DNA of 64,000 bases from JACKAL01 sp964400355 (lineage in GTDB: Bacteria > Bdellovibrionota > Bdellovibrionia > Bdellovibrionales > JAGQZY01), in assembly GCA_964400355.1 (NCBI GenBank), contig CAYNTO010000001.1:186001-250000 (forward strand). The letters are read 5' to 3'. The position numbers were made by a program, and so were the translations under genes. Below the pieces are notes generated by a model. That model searched no databases, was not told the DNA's origin, and saw only the letters and a program-made list of their open reading frames with translations. Below, piece by piece: positions 17,568-25,573 of this stretch. Position 1 is the first letter of the stretch; every line of letters starts with the position of its first letter.

Positions 17568-17884
17568 TATTTTACCTCTTCGTAGTCGGATGGTTGTGGT
17601 TGACCCGTTTGCTTGGGGAAATCTTTGCGGAGAACGATACCGTCGCGGATAACCAATTCTTGATACACCCATGGGCCCGAACTCGTTCTCAGTTTGTAGA
17701 CCCAGTGCTCGTTACCATTTTTGCGGTACGTGCGGGTGGGGCTGCCGATATCATTGAGAACTTCACCCTTTGATGCGCCAATGGCGACATTGTCAAACGC
17801 GACAATGGGTGATGTTTGGCAGGCTGGCAGTGCAGCCAATATAAGGAGAGTAAAAAGGAAAGCGAAGATGGAATCCGTTTTCAT
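17567..17884 (-). CDS. SmpA/OmlA (BamE-like) domain lipoprotein
   Basis: A 105-residue protein with a lipoprotein signal ending in ALPAC (Cys22). The mature part contains the SmpA/BamE pattern: IGASKGEVLNDIGSPTRTYRKNG followed by HWVYKL and paired strands. BamE itself is part of the outer-membrane assembly complex, but small SmpA-fold lipoproteins have varied roles. Here it is the first gene of an operon with SulP and carbonic anhydrase, coupled by a TAATG overlap, so a link to that transporter is possible. Confidence in the fold is good; function is open. Confidence 0.72.
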   Translation of the reverse strand: MKTDSIFAFLFTLLILAALPACQTSPIVAFDNVAIGASKGEVLNDIGSPTRTYRKNGNEHWVYKLRTSSGPWVYQELVIRDGIVLRKDFPKQTGQPQPSDYEEVK

Positions 17885-17984
17885 GTAGGCCTATTATTGT
17901 AGGGAAATAGACTTGATTTCAACCTCTAATAGTGAGAAAAAAGAGGGCACGAAATAATAAAATTCAGCCTCATTAGGAGTATGC

Positions 17985-18326
17985 ATGTCCGAAGTCAATT
18001 TGGGTGATTACAACCGCGGTGGATACATAGCGTTCATGTTCAGCATGGCGGTCACCATTCTCTTCTTCATCTATATTTCGTTCATACATCCTGGCGTCGA
18101 TCTCAAAGAAATGGAAGTTCAAGCAGCGCAAAAAGAAGCTGCAACGGGTGGAGCAACTCCAGAAGCACCGGCCACTGCCGAGCAGCCAAAAGATGCTGCT
18201 GCCTCTGAGCAAGGTGTCGATGCCAAAGACGCCGCTCCAACTCCAGGTACCGACGCGCAAAAGAAAGAGGCCACTGGTGAATCATCAAAAGCCGCCCCTC
18301 AAGCCGAGCCTAAAAAGGCCCAGTAA
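17985..18326 (+). CDS. Small single-TM protein of the oxidase cluster, Ala/Pro/Glu-rich tail
   Basis: A 113-residue protein with AGGAG before its ATG. Residues 14-33 form one membrane helix (YIAFMFSMAVTILFFIYISF); residues 45-113 are a low-complexity Ala, Pro, Glu, Lys tail. No family is recognised. It is the first gene of the cytochrome oxidase operon, and its 3' end appears to overlap the SCO1 start. Position suggests an assembly or accessory subunit, by inference only. Confidence 0.65.
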   Translation: MSEVNLGDYNRGGYIAFMFSMAVTILFFIYISFIHPGVDLKEMEVQAAQKEAATGGATPEAPATAEQPKDAAASEQGVDAKDAAPTPGTDAQKKEATGESSKAAPQAEPKKAQ

Positions 18327-19149
18327 TTTTTGGAGTGCAGTTTTAATTATAACGTTGGGATTGTGTTCGCAGGCGAAGGCCTACGATCCCACGGAGTACG
18401 AAAGTCAAAACAACGATAAGCCTAAACAAATTGAAAACGTGGGCATCGTTGAAAAATTAGGCACGGATCTAAATAAGCTTAAAATTAACCTAATTAATGA
18501 GGACGGCAAAGAGACTCCGCTGTCGTCATATTTTCACCACAACCGCCCCGTAATTGTGAGTTTGGTTTACTTTAGCTGCCCGAGCTTGTGCAATTTACAT
18601 CTAAACGGCGTGTTAGATGCTCTTAAGCAACTGTCGCTTGTGGCTGGAAAAGATTACGACCTCCTTGCGGTGAGCTTCGATCCAAAAGAAGACGCCGATC
18701 TGGCTTCGGCCAAAAAGTTCACTTACCAGGAGAAGTACAATTTTCCTGATGGTGCCAGTGGAATTCATTTTTTAACTGGAAGTGAAAACGCAGTGAAAAC
18801 CCTTGCTGAGTCGGTCGGATTTTCATATAAATGGGATGATAAAGCAAAAGAATGGGCTCATGCATCGGCGGCGGTAATCACCACTCCTGACGGCATAGTG
18901 TCGCGCTACCTTCACGGTGTGTACTTTGAACCGAAAACGTTTCGACTGTCACTGGTTGAAGCCTCTCAGGGAAAAGTAGGAGACATTATCGATTCTGTGG
19001 TTTTGTTTTGTTTCCGCTACGATGCCCATGGCAATCAGTATGGACTTTATTGGTTCAACCTGATGCGCGCTGGGGCGGGAGCGATTTGTTTAATAATGGC
19101 TACGTGGTTATTTTTGTTTTGGAGAAGGCAAAAAGAAGAAGTGGCGTAG
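18277..19149 (+). CDS. SCO1/SenC family copper chaperone
   Basis: A thioredoxin-fold protein of about 290 residues that delivers copper or reduces CuA cysteines of oxidase subunit II. The copper motif is FSCPSLCN (CxxxC), and the distal His is in YLHGVYFEP. A C-terminal membrane helix (MRAGAGAICLIMATWLFLFW) gives a second anchor. Start choice is difficult: the signal-like segment NFWSAVLIITLGLCSQAKA begins right after the stop of the previous gene with no ATG there. The GTG at 18277 follows AAAGAGG with good spacing and overlaps the previous gene by 50 bases; an ATG at 18220 is the alternative. Family call is firm, start is not. Confidence 0.85.
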   Translation: MNHQKPPLKPSLKRPSNFWSAVLIITLGLCSQAKAYDPTEYESQNNDKPKQIENVGIVEKLGTDLNKLKINLINEDGKETPLSSYFHHNRPVIVSLVYFSCPSLCNLHLNGVLDALKQLSLVAGKDYDLLAVSFDPKEDADLASAKKFTYQEKYNFPDGASGIHFLTGSENAVKTLAESVGFSYKWDDKAKEWAHASAAVITTPDGIVSRYLHGVYFEPKTFRLSLVEASQGKVGDIIDSVVLFCFRYDAHGNQYGLYWFNLMRAGAGAICLIMATWLFLFWRRQKEEVA

Positions 19150-19171
19150 ACCTACACGAGGAGTGAGCAAC

Positions 19172-20203
19172 ATGGGATTCTTTTTCATACCGCAGGCGAT
19201 GGCATCCGGAAGCACATTTATGCCACCTGCAGCAACCGAAGTCGCTAAGAACGTGAACAGCCTTTACGGCTTCATGTTGATCGCCAGTGCGATTTCATTC
19301 ATCATCGTTATCGGCGGGATGATCTACTTCGTTTACAAATTCAAGCGTCGTAGCGTGAACGATCAAACTCCTTATATCTCTCACAATCATACGCTTGAAT
19401 TCATTTGGAGCTTTATTCCATTCGTGATTTTTATGGTGTGCTTTGCGTGGGGCGCTTACGTCTATCAAGAGATGCGCACCTACGATAAGAACGCACTTGA
19501 GATCAACGTCTATGGTAAAAAATGGGTTTGGGAATTCGAGTACAAAGATGGTCGCAAAATCACAAATTCCGTGAATGAAAAAGGCGAGCCGGAACCGGCC
19601 ACCATGGTTGTTCCGATCGACACTCCCGTAAAGTTACTCATGACATCGGCCAAATTGAGCCCAACAGACAAAGCGGTTCTGCACAGCTTTTTCGTGCCGG
19701 CGTTCCGCGTAAAGCAAGACGTCATTCCCGGCAGGTACTCAGCACTTACCTTCACGGCTACGGAAAAAGGAACATTCCAAGTTTTCTGTACAGAGTTTTG
19801 CGGTAGCGGTCACTCGGTGATGCTTGCAAAAATCAAAGTCGTCGACAAAACAGAATTCGACAATTGGGTTCTCGGCGAAGACGGCGGAGCGGGCGGCGGC
19901 AAAGAGCTCACACTCGTGGACAAAGGCCGACAAGTTTATGGGAAATGGGCGTGTATCGGTTGCCACACTATCGATGGCAAAAAGAGCACCGGCCCTACTT
20001 GGAAAGGTTTGTGGGGAAGCACTCGTCAGTTTGCCGATGGCAGCTCCGCGGTTGCAGATGAAAACTACATTCGCGAATCTATTTGGGAGCCTAACAAACG
20101 CATTTCTGCAGGTTATCCCAGCGGTCAGATGCCAGCCTTTAAGGGCATGGTTACAGAAGAAGAAGTTTCAGCAGTTATTGAATTTATTAAGTCGGTGAAA
20201 TAA
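19172..20203 (+). CDS. coxB: Cytochrome c oxidase subunit II with fused cytochrome c domain
   Basis: A 343-residue subunit that receives electrons from cytochrome c. The ATG at 19172 follows GAGGAG; a GTG at 19163 lies inside that site. After two membrane helices (about 34-56 and 78-98), the cupredoxin domain has CuA ligands His171, Cys206, Cys210, His214 and Met217. The C terminus is a cytochrome c domain with CIGCH (Cys261, Cys264, His265) and an axial Met candidate in GQMPAFKG. This fusion is typical of caa3-type oxidases. It lies between SCO1 and coxA with short gaps. Confidence 0.96.
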   Translation: MGFFFIPQAMASGSTFMPPAATEVAKNVNSLYGFMLIASAISFIIVIGGMIYFVYKFKRRSVNDQTPYISHNHTLEFIWSFIPFVIFMVCFAWGAYVYQEMRTYDKNALEINVYGKKWVWEFEYKDGRKITNSVNEKGEPEPATMVVPIDTPVKLLMTSAKLSPTDKAVLHSFFVPAFRVKQDVIPGRYSALTFTATEKGTFQVFCTEFCGSGHSVMLAKIKVVDKTEFDNWVLGEDGGAGGGKELTLVDKGRQVYGKWACIGCHTIDGKKSTGPTWKGLWGSTRQFADGSSAVADENYIRESIWEPNKRISAGYPSGQMPAFKGMVTEEEVSAVIEFIKSVK

Positions 20204-20213
20204 GGAGTCCGTT

Positions 20214-21791
20214 ATGGCAGGTTCTGGTAAAAGTTATCTCGAAGGTGAAAGAGGTCTGATGTCCTGGCTCGGGTCGCTCGATCACAAGCGCATCGCGATC
20301 CTTTATTTTTTCTCGGTAGCACTTTTCTTTTTACTCGGTGGAATCTTCGCCCTCCTGGTGCGCTTAGAGCTTTTTGCGCCCGGCGGGATGTTCACCTCCG
20401 ATTTGTACAATCGCTTTATGACCTATCATGGAGCGATGATGGTGTTTTTTGTGATCATTCCCGGCGTACCGGCGATCCTAGGAAACTTCTTTTTGCCACT
20501 GCATATCGGCGCTAAGGACGTGGCATTTCCGCGCGTGAATCTGATGAGCTGGTATTGCCTCATGGCGGGATTTGTTTTGGCAGCGTCGACAATGCTATTG
20601 GGTGGGGTGGATAACGGATGGACGTTCTATACTCCCTACAGTATCTCCTATAAGCCGGCGACTATATTAATGGCGTTCGCCGTTTTCGTAGCGGGTTTTT
20701 CATCGATTCTGACGGGTGTGAATTTTGTGGCCACCGTGCACAGATTGCGTGCTCCCGGAATGACCATGAGTCGCATGCCTCTCTTTGTGTGGGCCATTTA
20801 CTCAACCGCTATTCTCCAGGTTCTAGCTACGCCTGTGCTCGGAATCACGGTGCTGTTGCTCGCGATGGAAAACATCTTTGGTATTGGAATTTTTGATCCT
20901 GAGCTGGGCGGAGATCCGGTTCTGTTCCAACATTTTTTCTGGTTCTACTCGCATCCTGCAGTTTACATCATGGTTCTTCCAGCCATGGGTATTATCAGTG
21001 AGCTCATTACCACATTCTCCAAAAAGACGATCTTCGGTTACACGGCAATTGCATACTCTTCGATTGCAATTGCGGCGATCAGCTTTTTAGTGTGGGGTCA
21101 CCACATGTTCACAAGTGGTCAATCGGAAATCACGGGAATTACGTTCTCTGTGCTCACTATGCTGGTGGGCGTACCAACGGCGATCAAGCTCTTTAACTGG
21201 CTTGCGACCATGTGGCGGGGTTCGATCCAAATGGTGACGCCCATGCTCTACGCGATGGGCTTTATGTTCATTTTCACAATCGGTGGAATGACCGGTATTT
21301 ACCTTGCGACTTTGGCCACCGACATACATTTTCACGATACCTACTTCGTTGTTGCGCACTTTCACTACGTGATGGTGGGTGGAACACTGATGGCGATTAT
21401 GGGTGGCGCGTATTACTGGCTCCCTAAAATGGTGGGCCGTATGTACAACGAGCCGGTCGCGCGCATTTCGTTTGTGCTCATATTTGTGGGCTTCAATGTT
21501 ACGTTTTTCCCGCAGTTCGTACTTGGCAATATGGGTATGCCCCGCCGCTATCACGACTATCTTCCGGCCTATGAGTCTTTAAACAAAATTTCTACAATTG
21601 GGTCGTGGATGATTGGTCTGGGATTCCTTATTGCGCTTTACACAATTATCGACTGCATCCGCAACGGAGAGAAGGCGCCCGAAAATCCATGGGGTAGTAA
21701 AACCCTCGAGTGGACGACACAATCTCCTCCGCCCCATGAAAACTTCCTAACAACACCAAAAGTAACGGCAGGTCCATATGAGTTCAAATAA
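20214..21791 (+). CDS. coxA: Cytochrome c oxidase subunit I, A2-type
   Basis: A 525-residue catalytic subunit with 12 membrane helices that reduces O2 and pumps protons. It has YHGAMM near the low-spin heme, WFYSHPAVYI with the CuB His and crosslinked Tyr, WGHHMFTSG with the other two CuB His, and FHDTYFVVAHFHYVM with the heme a3 and heme a His. The YSHP motif replaces the GHPE Glu of A1-type enzymes, which assigns it to subfamily A2. The stop overlaps the coxC start by 14 bases. Confidence 0.97.
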   Translation: MAGSGKSYLEGERGLMSWLGSLDHKRIAILYFFSVALFFLLGGIFALLVRLELFAPGGMFTSDLYNRFMTYHGAMMVFFVIIPGVPAILGNFFLPLHIGAKDVAFPRVNLMSWYCLMAGFVLAASTMLLGGVDNGWTFYTPYSISYKPATILMAFAVFVAGFSSILTGVNFVATVHRLRAPGMTMSRMPLFVWAIYSTAILQVLATPVLGITVLLLAMENIFGIGIFDPELGGDPVLFQHFFWFYSHPAVYIMVLPAMGIISELITTFSKKTIFGYTAIAYSSIAIAAISFLVWGHHMFTSGQSEITGITFSVLTMLVGVPTAIKLFNWLATMWRGSIQMVTPMLYAMGFMFIFTIGGMTGIYLATLATDIHFHDTYFVVAHFHYVMVGGTLMAIMGGAYYWLPKMVGRMYNEPVARISFVLIFVGFNVTFFPQFVLGNMGMPRRYHDYLPAYESLNKISTIGSWMIGLGFLIALYTIIDCIRNGEKAPENPWGSKTLEWTTQSPPPHENFLTTPKVTAGPYEFK

Positions 21792-22440
21792 TCACGGCCA
21801 CGCAGCAGACGGGCATCATCATGCTCACCACTTTGATAGTGCTGAACACGAGTATGCTACAAGTAAAGAGGGCGTTTGGCTCTTCCTAACGTCGGAAATC
21901 CTGATGTTTGGTGGTTTGTTTGTGGGTTACATCATCTACCACCATTTGTATCCACAGGTTTTTCACGAAGGATCGCTTCATCTCAATTGGAAGTTGGGCG
22001 CGCTCAACACAGTGGTTCTTCTTTTTAGCTCGTTGACCATGGTTCTTGGCGTGCATTACAGCCAGGCGGGCGATCGCAAAAAAGCAGTAACGATGCTCGC
22101 TACAACAATTGCATGTGGCGCGATATTTATGATTGTGAAGTACTTCGAGTACACTCATAAAATCCACGAAGGTCTTTTGCCGGGCACGTGGTACAGCGCT
22201 GATAAACATGGTCTGGACAATATCGGCCTCTATTATTCCTTTTATTTTATGATGACTGGTCTTCACGGTATTCACGTGCTTGCTGGAATGGGCTTGATCC
22301 TCTGGGTTCTTCTCCGCGCTAACAAGGGCGAGTTTGGGCCTCACTACTACACACCAGTAGAAGGAGTTGGGTTGTTTTGGCATTTGGTCGATCTGGTTTG
22401 GATTTTTCTGTTTCCATTACTCTATTTGGTGGGAGGTTAG
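21778..22440 (+). CDS. coxC: Cytochrome c oxidase subunit III
   Basis: A 220-residue membrane subunit with five predicted helices and a His-rich N terminus (about residues 1-22). The family motifs are the EIL-MFGGLF helix, GLHGIHVLAGM and the C-terminal GLFWHLVDLVWIFLFPLLYL. It starts inside the end of coxA, so translation is likely coupled. The short length and absence of the first two helices of mitochondrial subunit III are normal for caa3-type oxidases. Confidence 0.95.
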   Translation: MSSNNHGHAADGHHHAHHFDSAEHEYATSKEGVWLFLTSEILMFGGLFVGYIIYHHLYPQVFHEGSLHLNWKLGALNTVVLLFSSLTMVLGVHYSQAGDRKKAVTMLATTIACGAIFMIVKYFEYTHKIHEGLLPGTWYSADKHGLDNIGLYYSFYFMMTGLHGIHVLAGMGLILWVLLRANKGEFGPHYYTPVEGVGLFWHLVDLVWIFLFPLLYLVGG

Positions 22441-22442
22441 TC

Positions 22443-22781
22443 ATGTCTCAAAAATCAACTTCACAACAGCACGCCGAACAGGATGAACATCATCACATTT
22501 CCGTACAAACCCATCTTGCGGTGTTTGCGGCGCTGATTGGCTTTACAATTCTTACTGTTGTCACTGCCAAGCTGATGGACTTTGGTGCATTTAACGGTGT
22601 CATTGCGTTCACTATCGCGACCGCAAAAGGTTTCCTGGTTATGGCGTATTTTATGCACTTAAAGTTTGATGAAAAGATCTATCGCTGGATCATTGGGTCG
22701 AGCTTCTTTTTTGTAGGATTGCTCTTTTTATTTTTAGTGATTGATCTGGCCACTCGTATTCCAGAAAGTAGCGCGTTGTAG
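22443..22781 (+). CDS. coxD: Cytochrome c oxidase subunit IV (prokaryotic type)
   Basis: A 112-residue protein with three hydrophobic helices (about 26-45, 50-72, 80-101) and the family pattern AKGFLVMAYFMHLKF. The ATG at 22443 follows GGGAGG and comes 2 bases after the coxC stop. It is the last oxidase structural gene before a strong terminator. Confidence 0.88.
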   Translation: MSQKSTSQQHAEQDEHHHISVQTHLAVFAALIGFTILTVVTAKLMDFGAFNGVIAFTIATAKGFLVMAYFMHLKFDEKIYRWIIGSSFFFVGLLFLFLVIDLATRIPESSAL

Positions 22782-22820
22782 GCTCTAGAATAGACTGCTG
22801 CGTCAGCGTACAAATGACCG

Positions 22821-22850
22821 AACGGCACCCTCGAGGTGCCGTTTGTTTTT
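22821..22850 (+). terminator. Rho-independent terminator of the oxidase operon
   Basis: AACGGCACC (22821-22829) pairs with GGTGCCGTT (22835-22843) over a five-base loop, followed by TGTTTTT. It separates the cox genes from ctaB-ctaA. Confidence 0.9.
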
Positions 22851-22862
22851 ACACCTCAACCC

Positions 22863-22889
22863 TTGTCAGGACACTCTAGAAACTATACA
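22863..22889 (+). promoter_or_regulatory. Possible sigma-70-like promoter for ctaB
   Basis: TTGTCA (22863-22868) and TATACA (22884-22889) are separated by 15 bases, shorter than ideal. They lie just after the cox terminator and before ctaB. Read by eye only. Confidence 0.35.
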
Positions 22890-22918
22890 CCTGTGCACAC
22901 AACAAACGCTGGTGCTCA

Positions 22919-23797
22919 TTGGTAAAAACGTACACGGAACTCATTAAATTCGGCATTGTCTGCTTTGTCCTGGCAACAGGAGCCGCAGGGTATTTGTTGG
23001 CTCAAGAGCACAATGCTCCGTTAAGGACCGGTCACTTTTTGTGGTTCCTGCTCGCTACCTTTTGCTTTAGCGCAGGTAGCTTTGCTCTCAATCAGTATCA
23101 GGAAAAAGACATCGATAAATTAATGCCGCGAACGCAGAACCGCCCGATTCCCTCTGGAGCGGTAAAGCCTATCAGTGTTTTGATCTTGGCACTGGCGCTT
23201 CTTATCGCAGGAACTGTGCTCGGTTATTTTTACGTCTCTCTGTGGTTCACCATAGCTGGCATTTTTACGGCCGTTCTTTACAATGGCGCCTACACAATGT
23301 TCTGGAAAAAGTTTTGGGCTTTTGGTGCCGTACCTGGGGCGATTCCCGGAGCCATGCCTGTAGTGCTGGGCTTTGCAGCTCACGACCAACAATTCAGCAT
23401 TGCTTCTTTCTATTTGTTTATGCTGATGTTTTTATGGCAGATGCCCCACTTCTGGGCCCTGGCGCTCAAGTACAAAGACGATTACGCCGCTGCAAAAATT
23501 CCAGTGCTCCCTACAGTTGTTGGCGAGCACACCACTCTCTATCACATGGGACTCTACGTTTTTGCGTATGCAGCGTGGGCAGTAGCCTCGCCGTGGTTTG
23601 TGAACGTGTGGGTGGGATATTTACTGGTAATTATTCCTTTTGCGGCCAAAGTGGTGTGGGAATTTTTGCGGTTTCAAGCAGACACCACCGGTAAGCGCTG
23701 GCTGTCGTTTTTTCTTTGGACAACATTCAGTGTGATCGTGTTCGTGATGATTCCCGTTGTTGATAAATGGAGTGAGCTGATGTTCAGCCGCTTGTAG
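22919..23797 (+). CDS. ctaB: Protoheme IX farnesyltransferase (heme O synthase)
   Basis: A 292-residue membrane prenyltransferase of the UbiA superfamily that farnesylates heme B to heme O. The first Asp-rich motif is modified to NQYQEKDIDKLMPRTQNRP, the family hallmark, and the second is in ALKYKDDYAAAKIPVLP. About eight to nine hydrophobic helices are present. The start appears to be TTG at 22919; no in-frame ATG lies nearby and no strong Shine-Dalgarno is seen. ctaA follows by 7 bases. Confidence 0.94.
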   Translation: MVKTYTELIKFGIVCFVLATGAAGYLLAQEHNAPLRTGHFLWFLLATFCFSAGSFALNQYQEKDIDKLMPRTQNRPIPSGAVKPISVLILALALLIAGTVLGYFYVSLWFTIAGIFTAVLYNGAYTMFWKKFWAFGAVPGAIPGAMPVVLGFAAHDQQFSIASFYLFMLMFLWQMPHFWALALKYKDDYAAAKIPVLPTVVGEHTTLYHMGLYVFAYAAWAVASPWFVNVWVGYLLVIIPFAAKVVWEFLRFQADTTGKRWLSFFLWTTFSVIVFVMIPVVDKWSELMFSRL

Positions 23798-23804
23798 GTG
23801 AAGT

Positions 23805-24692
23805 ATGGAAAAAGAAACTCAGCGTTTTAAGATTGGTTTATCTTTACTTATTTTTCTCACATTTGATCTGATGCTTCTTGGTGCGGGAGTGCGCGCACTC
23901 GATGCGGGCTTGACCTGCCCTGACTGGCCACTGTGTTTTGGTCAAGCCGTACCGGAGTTCCATCTGGGCGTGTATATGGAGTTCCTCCACCGCTGTATTG
24001 CAGGAATTGTAGCCATCATTTTTTCCATTCTTTTTGTGTACACTCTGATAAAGCCACAACTCCAGCGCACACGCTGGTTGATGTGGGTCGGACTTTTCTT
24101 TTTGCTGGCGCAGATTATCATGGGCGGCCTTACGGTTCTTAAACTTTTAGCCCCTGGTATTGTTACTCTCCACTTAGCTCTCGCCGCTGCATTTTTAATA
24201 TCGCTCAAGATGGTACAAAACGAAGTGAGCCCGGTGCCGCCTTCTCGAGCTCCTAAGATTTATAATGTATTTGCGCCACTGGGCCTTGTGCTCGTTTGTA
24301 TTCAACTGCTCCTGGGTGGATGGGTCGCATCTAATTACGCCGGCACAGCATGTTTTGATTTTCCGACATGCAATGGAGAGTGGTTTCCAACCTTCTTTGG
24401 TCCGATCGGTGCTCAAGTGGTGCACCGACTTGGCGCCTACACGTTGGTCGCTTACTTTATTTTCTTCTTTATTGTTTCCATGCGCGAGCATGCGCAGGGG
24501 CAGCTCGATGGGTCGATCAAAAGACTTTCGGCAAAAATATTCATGATTGTTCTTTCCCAGACGGCGGTGGGCATTACCAATGTGTTATGGAAAGTGCCCG
24601 CGTGGTTGACGATCGTGCACTTGGGACTAGCGCTCTACCTGTTGCTGCTTGTGCTCGATGTGAATTTTCGCTTATTTCATCGTAAGCGATAA
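23805..24692 (+). CDS. ctaA: Heme A synthase, CtaA/Cox15 family
   Basis: A 295-residue, eight-helix membrane protein that oxidises the heme O methyl group to the formyl of heme A. It shows the repeated four-helix plan with His in LHRCIAGI, LHLALAAA, VHRLGAYT and VHLGLALYL, and paired Cys loops (LTCPDWPLCFG and TACFDFPTCNG). It pairs with ctaB to supply the heme A used by the oxidase encoded upstream. Its stop is 12 bases from the convergent maiA stop, leaving no visible terminator. Confidence 0.94.
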   Translation: MEKETQRFKIGLSLLIFLTFDLMLLGAGVRALDAGLTCPDWPLCFGQAVPEFHLGVYMEFLHRCIAGIVAIIFSILFVYTLIKPQLQRTRWLMWVGLFFLLAQIIMGGLTVLKLLAPGIVTLHLALAAAFLISLKMVQNEVSPVPPSRAPKIYNVFAPLGLVLVCIQLLLGGWVASNYAGTACFDFPTCNGEWFPTFFGPIGAQVVHRLGAYTLVAYFIFFFIVSMREHAQGQLDGSIKRLSAKIFMIVLSQTAVGITNVLWKVPAWLTIVHLGLALYLLLLVLDVNFRLFHRKR

Positions 24693-24704
24693 AATAGAGG
24701 AGTG

Positions 24705-25358
24705 CTACGGTTGGTAGTCTGGTTGTTTTTCCGGGCTAGCCTTTATGAAGTCCGTCAGTTGCATGCAACTGTGATAAACCTCAAGTGCTTTGGGAAAAGG
24801 TGTGAGATCCACTTTAAAACGTTGAGCGGAAAATACCTGGGGTACCAGGCAACAGTCAGCAATGGAAATTTGATCACCAAACGAATAGCGGCCGGAGTGG
24901 CGCTGAAGTAAAGTTTCTAAGCTGTCAAAGCCGCGCTGAATCCATAGCTGCAACCACTGGTCTTTTTGTTCTTCGCTCAGTTTGAGAGTGTTGGTCAGGT
25001 ACTGAACCACACTCAAGTTTTGTAGAGGTTGAATTCCACTATTTATAATCTCACACATTTGGCGCACGAGTGCTCGATCATAAGTGGCTGTTGGCAGCAG
25101 TGGAGGACGCGGGAACTCTTCATCAAGATATTCTAGAATTGCCATAGACTGCCCGATGGTTCTCTCTGCATCGAGCAATGTTGGCACTTGAGCGGACGGA
25201 TTGACACTTTTGTAAATGTCCGTGTATTGCTCGCCGCCGTTTCTTAGTAAATGCACTGGTATTAAGGAATAAGGGACTAATTTCACATTGAGTGCTATTC
25301 GGACGCGGTAGGCGCTTGAGCTGCGAAAGTAGGAATACAATTTGAGAGCGGTGTCCAT
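24705..25358 (-). CDS. maiA: Maleylacetoacetate isomerase (zeta-class glutathione transferase)
   Basis: A 217-residue GST. The N-terminal thioredoxin domain has YSYFRSSSAYRVRIALN, the zeta-class SSxxxR active-site motif, then NPSAQVPTL (cis-Pro) and IGQSMAILEYLDE for glutathione. The helical C domain has INSGIQPLQNL, also typical. It isomerises maleylacetoacetate to fumarylacetoacetate in tyrosine breakdown. It is divergent from an FAH-family gene with a 215-base gap that should hold both promoters. Confidence 0.93.
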   Translation of the reverse strand: MDTALKLYSYFRSSSAYRVRIALNVKLVPYSLIPVHLLRNGGEQYTDIYKSVNPSAQVPTLLDAERTIGQSMAILEYLDEEFPRPPLLPTATYDRALVRQMCEIINSGIQPLQNLSVVQYLTNTLKLSEEQKDQWLQLWIQRGFDSLETLLQRHSGRYSFGDQISIADCCLVPQVFSAQRFKVDLTPFPKALEVYHSCMQLTDFIKASPEKQPDYQP

Positions 25359-25573
25359 AGATGAGAAATAACCGATTCACCGGTGGTTGTAAAAATGAAA
25401 CAGCGAAGGACAGTTGCTGTAGCGAATCGCGACGACGTGAGTCAGGGTGAAAGATCTTCATTGCTGTGTTCACATGTGACTCGTGTGGTCGTGGTTCTCC
25501 GGTCTGATGCGCCTGAGAATTGCGCGAGAGCTTTAAGTTCTTTATGATGTGGCCTCATTTTAGGAGTGTGAAT

